From Kineococcus endophyticus (GTDB taxonomy: Bacteria > Actinomycetota > Actinomycetes > Actinomycetales > Kineococcaceae), in NCBI RefSeq assembly GCF_040796495.1, contig NZ_JBFNQN010000008.1, positions 1 to 64,000 of the forward strand: 64,000 nt of DNA. Direction: 5' to 3'. The notes beneath the pieces were generated by a model, which saw only the letters and a list, made by a program, of their open reading frames with translations, did no database searches and was not told the DNA's origin. The position numbers and the translations under genes are program-made. Shown here piece after piece: positions 35,448-43,211 of this stretch. Every line of letters starts with the position of its first letter. Positions within the stretch are counted from its first letter, which is position 1.

Positions 35448-36608
35448 TCACGATGCCCCCACCGTGACCCCCACGGACGGGCGTCCTGCCGCGGCCGGAA
35501 AGTGCTCAAGGATCTCGCGCGCCGCGTACTCGGCGGCCCGGCCGTCGCCGTAAGGGTTGGCCACGGCGCTCATGCGTCGGTAGTCGTCGTCTTCGAGGAG
35601 GAGTTCTCGCACCGCGCCCACGATCGCCTCGCGTCCTGTCCCGATGAGGCGGGCGCATCCGGCGTCGACGGCCTCGGGACGCTCGGTGCTGGCACGCATC
35701 ACCAGGACCGGTTTGCCGAGGCTGGGGGCCTCCTCCTGGAGTCCTCCTGAATCCGTCAGGACCACCGACGCGTCTCGCAGGGCGGCGACCATGTCGCGGT
35801 AGGGGAGCGGCGGGACCACCTGCACGTTATCGAGGCCGTCCATCGCCGCGAGTACTCGGCCCTTGAGCTCAGGGTTGGGGTGGGCGGCCCAGAGGAACCG
35901 TTGCCTTCGGTGGGTCGTCGCGAGGTGACGAACCGCGTCGAGGATGCCCTGGAAGGCGGCCCCCCACGATTCTCTGCGGTGGGCGGTCACGAGGACGTGG
36001 CCACGGCGGCCTCCGTCGATCATACTGCCGGCGTCCTCGGTGGCGGGGGCCAGTCCGGCCACCGTTGTGAGCAGGGCGTCGATGACGGTGTTGCCGGTGA
36101 CCGCGATCCGCTCAGCGGCGACGCCCTCCCGCACCAGAGCGGCCCGGGCCCGCTCTGTCGGAGCGAGGTGCAAGTCGGCGATCTGGCCGATCAGCCGACG
36201 ATTTCCTTCCTCAGGAAACGGGTTGTGCAGGTCCGCTGTGCGAAGACCGGCTTCTAGGTGGACGACTGGAACCCTGGCGTTGAAGGCAGCAAGAGCCGCT
36301 GCGAGAGCCGACGTGGTGTCGCCTTGGACCACAACGGCGGCGACGTCGGCCTGATTGAGGTGCTCTGTAGTCCCTGCTTCGACGTCGGCGAGGAGACGGC
36401 CGAGGGTTCGCCCATCCGGCCACGGGCCGAGGGTCACCTCAGGCGAGAGACCGAACGAGGTCAGGACGTCGCTCACCACGGTCGTGTGCTGGCCCGTGCT
36501 GAGGACGCGCACGGCAGTGCCGCTCGCGCGCAGTCGTGCGATGAGCGGGGCCATCTTGATGGCCTCCGGCCTCGTTCCGACGACGGCCACGACGTACTGG
36601 TCAGACAC
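35448..36608 (-). CDS. wecB: UDP-N-acetylglucosamine 2-epimerase (non-hydrolysing)
   Basis: The 386-residue enzyme interconverts UDP-GlcNAc and UDP-ManNAc, providing ManNAc-type sugars. Signature segments are VVGTRPEAIKMAPLI, VQGDTTSALAAALAA, VVHLEAGLRTADLHNPFPEEGNRRLIGQIADLHLAPT, VTAHRRESWG and TDSGGLQEEAPSLGKPVLVMRASTERPEAV. Length is normal. The GTG start overlaps the preceding glycosyltransferase gene by eight bases. In this context its product is likely a donor precursor for sugars added by the neighbouring transferases. Confidence 0.93.
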   Translation of the reverse strand: MSDQYVVAVVGTRPEAIKMAPLIARLRASGTAVRVLSTGQHTTVVSDVLTSFGLSPEVTLGPWPDGRTLGRLLADVEAGTTEHLNQADVAAVVVQGDTTSALAAALAAFNARVPVVHLEAGLRTADLHNPFPEEGNRRLIGQIADLHLAPTERARAALVREGVAAERIAVTGNTVIDALLTTVAGLAPATEDAGSMIDGGRRGHVLVTAHRRESWGAAFQGILDAVRHLATTHRRQRFLWAAHPNPELKGRVLAAMDGLDNVQVVPPLPYRDMVAALRDASVVLTDSGGLQEEAPSLGKPVLVMRASTERPEAVDAGCARLIGTGREAIVGAVRELLLEDDDYRRMSAVANPYGDGRAAEYAAREILEHFPAAAGRPSVGVTVGAS

Positions 36609-37422
36609 CGGCGACGACTCCCGCCTCGGCCAGGAAGTGCGGAAGTCGCTGCAGGTCGGACTTGCGGTAGAGGTGCAGGGGAGGTAAATGAGTGTCCGCG
36701 TGGAGCCGAAGCCCCACGGCCATCGCGCGAACGCAGAAGTGCCGGTCCTCTCCGTTCAGGGAGAGGTTCGGGATCTCGGCAAAAGACACACCGCGCATCA
36801 TGGCCTCGCGTGACAACAGGGTGCAGGCCCCGAGGCCTCCGACCTCGTAGACGCCGGGGATGCGCAACACGTCGAGGAACTCCTGCGCGCGACGCGCCTC
36901 CTCGTGGGCCGAGATGATCTCACCTCGGCGCCGGTAGACGATGTCGTAGGAGTCGCGGAGCCACACTTGGGGCCATTCCGGGCTGCCGGGTTGCCAGGAC
37001 GTCCAGAAGACCTCGCTGACGATGTCCTTGCCGAGACTCGCCAGGTGTCCGATCGTGCCGGGGCGGAGGACGATGTCGGAGTCGACGAAGAAGATGTGGT
37101 CGTACCCGCCGTCCCGTGCGTGATCGATCAGCGCGTCCTTGAATTCCGCCACCCGCCAGATGAGGCCGTCCTTCCAGTGGTGGGTGTTCTCGTCCCGGTG
37201 GTACCGCTGGGCAGGCGGGACCTTGACCACGGTGGTGTTGGGATGTTTCGAGGAGAAGTCCGCCAGCAGTTCGGAGGAGCGGGCGTCGTGGTTGTCATCG
37301 ACGAAGGCGTAGTCAACGACGAGTCCGTTCGTCTCCTGCAGGATGAGGTTGTCAAGGAATGCGGCCAGGATCTCGGGATCCTGCTGGACCGGGGATGCTG
37401 TCAAGACCCGGGTCGGCGACAT
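36601..37422 (-). CDS. GT-A-fold glycosyltransferase
   Basis: The 273-residue protein has a long N-terminal nucleotide-sugar domain (RVLTASPVQQDPEILAAFLDNL) with the DXD-like DHIFFVDSDIVLRPGTIGHL, and a C-terminal catalytic part (VGGLGACTLLSREAMMRGVSF, NGEDRHFCVRAMAVGLRLHAD). The pattern recalls the Anp1/MNN9-like transferases but the substrate is unknown. It overlaps the epimerase gene and lies 66 bases downstream of the TPR-glycosyltransferase gene. ATG at 37420-37422. Confidence 0.75.
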   Translation of the reverse strand: MSPTRVLTASPVQQDPEILAAFLDNLILQETNGLVVDYAFVDDNHDARSSELLADFSSKHPNTTVVKVPPAQRYHRDENTHHWKDGLIWRVAEFKDALIDHARDGGYDHIFFVDSDIVLRPGTIGHLASLGKDIVSEVFWTSWQPGSPEWPQVWLRDSYDIVYRRRGEIISAHEEARRAQEFLDVLRIPGVYEVGGLGACTLLSREAMMRGVSFAEIPNLSLNGEDRHFCVRAMAVGLRLHADTHLPPLHLYRKSDLQRLPHFLAEAGVVAGV

Positions 37423-37488
37423 CGGGGTGCTCCTAGGGCTGGTTCAGGACGGGGGCGAGCGTGCGGCGCGCGTGTCGGGCTGCGAGGT

Positions 37489-39024
37489 TCAGACCGGAGC
37501 GAGGACCGAGGCGACGTTCGGTGCGTAGCGAGAGAGCTGCGCCGTCAGCGGAATGCGCTCGTGCTGCGGGACGACGGCGAGCATGGAATCAAGGGCGGGC
37601 CGCACGTCCTCCTCGCCCACCTCGACGAGGACGCTCGCACACAGGATTCGGGTGATGGTGTCCCGCTCGCCTCGGGCGAGGGCGATGCGGCGCAGGGGGC
37701 AGAGCTCCACCACGCCGGCTTCGCGGCACCGCAGGGACCACTCCAGAGCCTTCTCGAAGCTGAGGGTCGGCCACTGCTTGGACACCGCGACGAGGACCGC
37801 CGTGCGGGAGCGCTCCGTGCTCCAGAGGTGCTCGAAGAACACGTCGGTAGCGTCAGCCCGGCACGTCTGCAATTGTGCGAGGTAGGGCTTGAGCAGGTTG
37901 GCCGGCAGTGCCTCCGCCAGGCGGCGCACACCGTTGTGCGCCTCGCTGGACAGGAGGAGGGCGCTGACCGGGGAGATGTTCGAGATCCCGGTGGCAACGT
38001 GCTCGAGCAGCATCTCGGCCGCTTCCCGCCCCCGACCCTGACGAGCGATGCTGGTGATGAGTTCGTCGGTGTGGGCGCGGGCACGGAACTGGGCCTGGCT
38101 GAACATCCGGTCGTCCTCGAGGGAGCGGATCAGACGCTCAGCCTCGGCCCAGTCGCCGGCGGCCATGCTGACGTGTGCTCGGAGTGCGTTGCAGGCGTGC
38201 GGGCTCTCCCCCCAGGCCGCCATGCGGTCGATCCAGTCGCGCGCCACATCGAGCTGCAGTTGGTTGAGAGCGCTGAGAACAACAGTCTGACCCGACATGA
38301 TGCCGTAGGACGCGGGGATCGTGTCCAGGTCGAGCTCCGCGAACGTGCTGAGGGCCTTGGCGTGGTTCCCTGCGAGTGCAGCTGACCTACCGACGTTCAC
38401 GATGAGCTCGTCGATGTTGCGGGCACCTCGCGCGCGCGCCTTCTCGAGCGCGCTCTCCGCCAGCCTGAGGTTGCGCTCGCCCTTGTTCCGTTCGTTCAGG
38501 TGCATCGCTGTGTAGCCATAGTGTCGCAGGTGGATCGCCTCGTTGAGGACGTGCGGGGCCTCCTGCCAACGACCGACGATCGCTTCGTGGAGGGCGCCCT
38601 CCCAACGACAGTGCGACCTCCTCAGGACACGCGCGACCATCGCTCTGTGCTCTGCGCCGCCGTCGGTGAAGGCGCTGGAGACGACCTCGACGGCGAAGCT
38701 CTGCGCCGAGGCGAGGTGCAGGGACCTGCGCCAGGCTCGAGGATCCCCTTGCACGACCTCGTCGGCGTCTACGCTCAGTACCCATTCGCCCCGGCAGTGC
38801 TCCAACGCTCGGTTGCGGGCGGCTCCGAAGTCGTCGTCCCAGTACCCCTCGATCACGATCGCGCCGTATTCACGCGCGATCTCCACCGTCCGGTCGCTGC
38901 TGCCGGTGTCGTAGACGACCACCTCGTCCGCGAACGCGATCACTGCCGTCAACGAGGCAGCGAGGAACTCTTCCTCGTCCTTCACGATGTAGCAAGCGCT
39001 GATGAAGACCGGTTCGTCGCTCAT
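37489..39024 (-). CDS. GT2 glycosyltransferase with C-terminal TPR-like helices
   Basis: The 511-residue protein has an N-terminal GT2 domain (about residues 1-210): ISACYIVKDEEEFLAASLTAV, EVVVYDTGSSDRTVEIAREYG, WDDDFGAARNRALEHCRGEWVLSVDADEV. The rest is a run of Ala/Leu-rich helices (ALAGNHAKALSTFAELDLD...) like TPR repeats. This layout occurs in protein-glycosylating transferases. Most important, a FliA-type promoter lies about 50 bases upstream, so this and the three genes after it should be expressed with the flagellum. It is paralogous to the GT2 at 46.8 kb. Confidence 0.85.
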   Translation of the reverse strand: MSDEPVFISACYIVKDEEEFLAASLTAVIAFADEVVVYDTGSSDRTVEIAREYGAIVIEGYWDDDFGAARNRALEHCRGEWVLSVDADEVVQGDPRAWRRSLHLASAQSFAVEVVSSAFTDGGAEHRAMVARVLRRSHCRWEGALHEAIVGRWQEAPHVLNEAIHLRHYGYTAMHLNERNKGERNLRLAESALEKARARGARNIDELIVNVGRSAALAGNHAKALSTFAELDLDTIPASYGIMSGQTVVLSALNQLQLDVARDWIDRMAAWGESPHACNALRAHVSMAAGDWAEAERLIRSLEDDRMFSQAQFRARAHTDELITSIARQGRGREAAEMLLEHVATGISNISPVSALLLSSEAHNGVRRLAEALPANLLKPYLAQLQTCRADATDVFFEHLWSTERSRTAVLVAVSKQWPTLSFEKALEWSLRCREAGVVELCPLRRIALARGERDTITRILCASVLVEVGEEDVRPALDSMLAVVPQHERIPLTAQLSRYAPNVASVLAPV

Positions 39025-39074
39025 GTGTGCCCTCTCGCAAGGTGCCGCGGCACCACCACCCGTTCAGCCCATCC

Positions 39075-39101
39075 ATCGGCAGCCGGTCGACCCGACCTGA
39101 G
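39075..39101 (-). promoter_or_regulatory. FliA-type promoter of the glycosyltransferase island
   Basis: On the minus strand CTCA (39098-39101) is followed after 17 bases by GCCGAT (39075-39080) and GGA. The match is as good as at flgN and fliS. The first gene of the island starts about 50 bases downstream. Confidence 0.7.
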
Positions 39102-39387
39102 CACGCCCAGGTGTGCCCCGGACGCCCCTCGCGAAACACTGGTCACACCCGCTACGTCTGGCGGGCGCCTAAGCGCGGGCCTCCGCCACGTGAAGGGGGT
39201 CTCAGGACACGAACGCTGCTCACAGCTAGTCACCTTAGAGCTACCTAGGGCATCATTGAAGAGCAGTCTCGAGCACGCAGGGTGTGGATGAGGACTTCCA
39301 CCTGTTACCCCGGGGATCCTGGGGTGCGCCTCGTGCCACCGGGGGGCACGGCCGAACGGGCGACGTCGAAGAACATGACCGGAAACG
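39102..39387. other. Intergenic stretch upstream of fliC
   Basis: No gene was found. It holds a hairpin CGTGCC/GGCACG (about 39330-39350), a CTCG-N17-GCCGAA string as a weaker second FliA-like match for fliC, and comparatively AT-rich stretches near 39220-39260. Confidence 0.4.
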
Positions 39388-39413
39388 TTCAGGTCGCGGT
39401 CGCTGGCTCCGAT
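39388..39413 (+). promoter_or_regulatory. FliA-type promoter of fliC
   Basis: TTCA (39388-39391), 16 bases, TCCGAT (39408-39413), then GGAGT. The block TTCAGG...CCGATGGAGT is shared base for base with the fliS promoter. The leader to the fliC ATG is about 90 bases. Confidence 0.75.
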
Positions 39414-39507
39414 GGAGTCAGTGGCTGGCCCGCGAGGGCAGGCCAGGCCGGACCACGGATGGACCGGTAACCCCCACATCGACCCCACTCACGGAGGAAT
39501 GAACATC

Positions 39508-40671
39508 ATGGGTCTTCGCGTCAACAACAACATCGCGGCTCTGAACAGCTACCGGAACCTGCAGGCGACGGACAAGCAGCTCAACTCCTCCTTGGAGAAG
39601 TTGTCCTCCGGTCTGCGGATCAACAAGGCTGCTGACGACGCTGCCGGCCTGGTGATCTCCGAGGGTCTGCGTTCGCAGATCGGCGGTCTCACCGTTGCGG
39701 CCCGCAACGCCCAGGACGGCGTCAACGTCGCCCAGACCGCGGACGGCGCGCTGAGCACCTCCACGACCATCCTGCAGCGCATGCGTGACCTGGCTGTCCA
39801 GTCGGCCAACGACACCAACGACACCACGTCCCGCGCGGCCATCCAGAAGGAGATCACCTCCCTCTCGGCCGAGCTCGACCGCATCTCGGACAAGTCCTCC
39901 TTCAACGGTGTCAACCTGCTCGACGGCACCTTCGCGGGCAAGGTCTTCCAGGTCGGCGCGTTCAACGGCGACACGATCAGCTTTGACGTCAAGTCCGGTG
40001 CCTCTGCGGCGTCGGCCGTCGTCGCGGCCACCGAGACCTTCACGTCGACCGGTGCCTTCGACAACGCGGCCGTCAGCGCGGCCACGTCGATCTCGATCGG
40101 CGGCAACACGGTCAGCTTCGCCGTCAGCTCGTCGGCTGCTTCCATCGTTGCGGCGATCAACGCCGACCCCACGGTGGGTGCCGCGTGGAACGCCACGACG
40201 AATGCTGCTGGGTCCCTCATCCTGACCTCCAAGGTGGCTGGCAACGTCACCGACGCTGCGGTCAGCTTCGGTGGCGCGACCTTCGCTGGCACCGAGGTTC
40301 AGGGTGCGGTTGCCTCCGCCGCCGTCAAGGCCGACTCCTTCGGCTCCGGTGGTCTTGGTCTCGGCACGCTCAACCTGTCCACCCAGTCGGGTGCGGCGTC
40401 GGCGATCGCGACGATCGACACCGCCCTGAAGACGGTCTCCTCGGCTCGCGCCTCCATCGGTGCGCTCCAGAACCGCTTCGAGCACGTCATCAACTCCGTC
40501 AACGTCGCGGTCGAGAACCTGACCGCGTCGGAGTCGGCCATCCGCGACACCGACATGGCCAAGGAGATGACGAAGTTCACCCGCAGCCAGATCCTCTCGC
40601 AGGCTGGTACGAGCATGCTGGCGCAGGCGAACTCCGCCTCGCAGAACGTCCTCACGCTGCTGCGCGGCTGA
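39508..40671 (+). CDS. fliC: Flagellin
   Basis: The 387-residue filament subunit has the conserved N-terminal D0/D1 (GLRVNNNIAALNSYRNLQATDKQLNSSLEKLSSGLRINKAADDAAGL) and C-terminal D1/D0 (QNRFEHVINSVNVAVENLTASESAIRDTDMAKEMTKFTRSQILSQAGTSMLAQAN). The middle (about residues 150-300) is Ala/Ser/Thr-rich, with many possible O-glycosylation sites and no cysteine. ATG 39508 is favoured over ATG 39499 because GGAGGA lies directly before the latter and ten bases before the former. Codon use is strongly biased, as expected for high expression. A FliA-type promoter precedes it and a terminator follows. Confidence 0.96.
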   Translation: MGLRVNNNIAALNSYRNLQATDKQLNSSLEKLSSGLRINKAADDAAGLVISEGLRSQIGGLTVAARNAQDGVNVAQTADGALSTSTTILQRMRDLAVQSANDTNDTTSRAAIQKEITSLSAELDRISDKSSFNGVNLLDGTFAGKVFQVGAFNGDTISFDVKSGASAASAVVAATETFTSTGAFDNAAVSAATSISIGGNTVSFAVSSSAASIVAAINADPTVGAAWNATTNAAGSLILTSKVAGNVTDAAVSFGGATFAGTEVQGAVASAAVKADSFGSGGLGLGTLNLSTQSGAASAIATIDTALKTVSSARASIGALQNRFEHVINSVNVAVENLTASESAIRDTDMAKEMTKFTRSQILSQAGTSMLAQANSASQNVLTLLRG

Positions 40672-40713
40672 GTCTGACATGAGGTGGTCCGACCTCGGTC
40701 GAGCCACTTCCTG

Positions 40714-40748
40714 AGGCGGGGGTGCCGGTGATGCCGGCACCCTCGCCT
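40714..40748 (+). terminator. Terminator after fliC
   Basis: GGGTGCCGG (40720-40728) and CCGGCACCC (40734-40742) form a perfect 9-bp stem with a five-base loop, extended by an outer AGGCG/CGCCT pairing. No long T-run follows. It would reduce read-through from fliC into fliD. Confidence 0.75.
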
Positions 40749-40776
40749 GTCTCCACATCAACCTCGACCAGACAGG
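40746..40776 (+). repeat. Inverted repeat overlapping the fliD ribosome binding site
   Basis: CCTGTCT (40746-40752) can pair with AGACAGG (40770-40776), whose last bases begin the AGGAAGG site of fliD. This could limit fliD translation, and it competes with the fliC terminator stem. Confidence 0.35.
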
Positions 40777-40789
40777 AAGGGTGACCGGA

Positions 40790-42208
40790 ATGGCTTCCGT
40801 CTCATCGTCCACTGTCGACGGATTGATCAGCGGGCTCGACACCAGCGCGATCATCAGCAAGCTGCTCACCGCGGACGCCGCTCCGCAGACGCAGCTCAAG
40901 ACGAACGTCAGCGCAGCCCAGCTGAAGGTGACGGCCTACCAGTCCGTCAACACCAAGATGTCGGCACTCCAGACCGCCGCGGACAACCTCTCCAAGGCGA
41001 CCACCTGGGCTTCGGCGAAGGCCACCTCCTCGAGCGACTCGGTCGTGGCCACCGCGAGCAGCACGGCGCAGCCGGGCAGCGTCACGCTCGACGTCCGCAA
41101 CCTCGCGAGCGGTCGCAGCGTCATCAGCAAGGACTTCTACAGCGCCACCGACACGAACGCCGCGTCGGACATGGGTTACCCGCTGGACGTGGTCGCCAAC
41201 GGGCAGATCGTGGGAACGGTCAGCCCGAGCCGCGGCACCCTCAGCGACGTCGTCTCGGCCATCAACAAGGCGACGACTCTCGGCATCACCGCCGTCGCCG
41301 TGCGGGTGGGGGACAACCAGTACCGCCTGCAGATCACGTCGACCAAGACGGGTGCGCAGGACGGGGACTTCAAGCTGGTCCCGCGCAACTCGGACGGCAC
41401 GTCGGCCGGGGTGAACGGCGCCCAGAGCACGGACTTCGACAACCTCACGGTGGCGGCGAACGCTCAGGCGTTCATCGTCGGTGACGGGTCCAGCGGCAGC
41501 ACGAGCGTGCCGGTCAGCAGCCCGACGAACACGTTCCAGGAACTGCTGAGCGGCGTCAACGTGACGGCGAGCAAGACCGGCGTCGCCAAGGTGACCGTGG
41601 CCGGCGACCCGAGCGCCGTCGCGGACGCGGTCGGAGCCCTCGTGAAGGCAGCGAACGACGCGGTCGGCGAGATCACCACGCAGTCCCGCCCCGGCGCCGT
41701 CGGGTCGGACGGCAAGGTGGTCGGTGGTGGCACCCTGCGGGGTGACGCCATCCTGCGTCAGCTCAAGACGTCCCTCCTCGGGACCGTCACGAGCGCTCTT
41801 GGGAACAACGTCTCCCCGGCGCAGTTCGGCATTCAGTCCACGAAGGACGGCGAACTCACCTTCGACAAGGCGAAGTTCCTGGAGTCCTACGGCAAGGACC
41901 CCGTCGCGGCCCAGCAGCTGCTGGCGCCGAAGAGCGTGGACACCGCGTCGACGGCCAGCGGTCTGGTGGACCGGTTGAGCGCGCTCGCCAAGAGCGCGAC
42001 CGACCAGTACACCGGTCAGCTGACCACTGCGATCACCGGGCAGAACACCACGATCAGCGACCTCACGAAGAGGATCGCCGACTGGGACGACCGCCTGGCC
42101 GACCGCAAGGTGCGCTACCAGAAGTACTACAGCTCGCTCGAGACGTCCCTCGGCAAGCTGCAGAACCAGTCCAGCTGGTTGGCCGGGCAGCTGTCCAAGC
42201 TCGGCTGA
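40790..42208 (+). CDS. fliD: Flagellar filament cap protein FliD
   Basis: The 472-residue HAP2 caps the filament and helps flagellin fold. The N-terminus SSTVDGLISGLDTSAIISKLL and the FliD-N region (KTNVSAAQLKVTAYQSVNTKMSALQTAADNLSKATTWASAKATSS) and the C-terminal coiled coil (QLTTAITGQNTTISDLTKRIADWDDRLADRKVRYQKYYSSLETSLGKLQNQSSWLAGQL) are clear. ATG 40790 has GGAAGG nine bases upstream; GTG 40781 is too close to that site. Confidence 0.95.
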   Translation: MASVSSSTVDGLISGLDTSAIISKLLTADAAPQTQLKTNVSAAQLKVTAYQSVNTKMSALQTAADNLSKATTWASAKATSSSDSVVATASSTAQPGSVTLDVRNLASGRSVISKDFYSATDTNAASDMGYPLDVVANGQIVGTVSPSRGTLSDVVSAINKATTLGITAVAVRVGDNQYRLQITSTKTGAQDGDFKLVPRNSDGTSAGVNGAQSTDFDNLTVAANAQAFIVGDGSSGSTSVPVSSPTNTFQELLSGVNVTASKTGVAKVTVAGDPSAVADAVGALVKAANDAVGEITTQSRPGAVGSDGKVVGGGTLRGDAILRQLKTSLLGTVTSALGNNVSPAQFGIQSTKDGELTFDKAKFLESYGKDPVAAQQLLAPKSVDTASTASGLVDRLSALAKSATDQYTGQLTTAITGQNTTISDLTKRIADWDDRLADRKVRYQKYYSSLETSLGKLQNQSSWLAGQLSKLG

Positions 42209-42228
42209 ACCGACGAGACGGTCCGGCG

Positions 42229-42263
42229 GGAGCCGGGTGCGCGTGAGCGCACCCGGCTCCTTT
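42229..42263 (+). terminator. Strong terminator after fliD
   Basis: GGAGCCGGGTGCGC and GCGCACCCGGCTCC form a perfect 14-bp stem with loop GTGA (42229-42260), followed by TTT. It separates fliC-fliD from the fliS promoter. Confidence 0.9.
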
Positions 42264-42278
42264 CGCGTTCCGGCCACT

Positions 42279-42304
42279 TTCAGGAATCCGCCCGCGTTGC
42301 CGAT
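42279..42304 (+). promoter_or_regulatory. FliA-type promoter of fliS
   Basis: TTCA (42279-42282), 16 bases, GCCGAT (42299-42304), then GGAGT. It is the best sigma-28-like match in the window. The leader to the fliS ATG is about 35 bases. Confidence 0.8.
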
Positions 42305-42345
42305 GGAGTGCACGACAATCCGTCCACCCCACGGAGGACCACCGC

Positions 42346-42753
42346 ATGACCTCGATGACGTACGGCCGTTCCAAGAACCGCTACCTCGGGGACGCGCTCG
42401 CCACGGCCACGCCGGCGACGCTGCTCGTGATGCTCTACGACCGCCTCTTGCTGGACCTGCAGCGGGCTGAGAAGGCGCAGCGCGAGCAGGACCGCGAAAC
42501 CGCGCACACCAACCTCATCCACGCCCAGGCCATCGTCCAGGAACTGCAGAGCAGCCTCGACCTGGAGGCCTGGGAAGGTGCTCCCGGCCTGATGTCGCTC
42601 TACACGTGGCTGTTGCAGGAGATGTCGAACGCGAACGTCGACTGCGACCCCGAACGCACCGCGCGCTGCCGCGTCGACACCGTCGAGCCGCTCGCCGAGG
42701 CGTGGCGCGAGGCGGCGCTCAAGGGCATGGCGGGCTCGACGGGCAGCGCGTGA
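42346..42753 (+). CDS. fliS: Flagellin export chaperone FliS
   Basis: The 135-residue helical FliS binds the flagellin C-terminus and prevents early polymerisation. Typical segments are YGRSKNRYLGDALATATPATLLVMLYDRLLLDLQRAEKAQ, TNLIHAQAIVQELQSSLD and LYTWLLQEMSNANVDCDPERTARCRVDTVEPLAEAWREA. ATG 42346 has GGAGGA upstream. The stop overlaps the next start by GTGA. Confidence 0.95.
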   Translation: MTSMTYGRSKNRYLGDALATATPATLLVMLYDRLLLDLQRAEKAQREQDRETAHTNLIHAQAIVQELQSSLDLEAWEGAPGLMSLYTWLLQEMSNANVDCDPERTARCRVDTVEPLAEAWREAALKGMAGSTGSA

Positions 42754-43100
42754 ACCAGGCCGGCGCTGCTGCCCAACCTTCCGAGTGGATCGCGGCGTGG
42801 GCAGAGGCGCTGCGGACCGTCGAGGGGGACGTCCTGCTCGCCGAGGACCTCCTGCGCCGTCTGCACGGCGACCCCGGGTTCGTCCCGGAGGTCCCGGTCG
42901 GGGACTCGTGGACGTCCCCGGACGTCACCGGGCCAGTCCCGGAGCAGTTCGCCGAGCGTGCCCGCCGGTTGCTCGCCCGGCAGGAGGAGGTCGGGGCGGC
43001 GCTGGAGGAGGCGATGCACCACGTCCGCTCCCAGACGCGGGCGCTGGCGAAGCTGGACCGGGCCGAGTCCCGGCCGGTGTTCCTCGACACGGCGGTGTGA
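42750..43100 (+). CDS. Possible FliT-like flagellar chaperone, 116 aa
   Basis: The 116-residue protein (VNQAGAAAQPSEWIAAWAEALRTVEGDVLLAEDLLRRL...) is acidic with long helices, including RARRLLARQEEVGAALEEAMHHVRSQTRALAKLDR at the C-terminus. Translational coupling to fliS (GTGA overlap) and the helical make-up suggest a FliT-type chaperone for FliD, but sequence similarity is too weak to name it. An alternative is a lineage-specific flagellar protein. Confidence 0.65.
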   Translation: MNQAGAAAQPSEWIAAWAEALRTVEGDVLLAEDLLRRLHGDPGFVPEVPVGDSWTSPDVTGPVPEQFAERARRLLARQEEVGAALEEAMHHVRSQTRALAKLDRAESRPVFLDTAV

Positions 43101-43105
43101 GGCGC

Positions 43106-43147
43106 GCGAACGGGTGACGTTCTAGATAACGAGGCAAGTTCTAGAAC
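43106..43147. promoter_or_regulatory. GTTCTAGA repeats upstream of the FN3 gene
   Basis: GTTCTAGA (43119-43126) and GTTCTAGAAC (43138-43147, palindromic) are 19 bases apart, just after a CGAACGGGTGAC element (43107-43118). The repeat spacing, near two helical turns, suggests an operator or activator site for the 43.2-kb gene. Confidence 0.45.
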
Positions 43148-43211
43148 CTTCGGGTCGATGAGCAGGTGAGCCCCGGCGACGGTCCGGGGCCCGTCTGCTG
43201 CGAGGTGCCCG

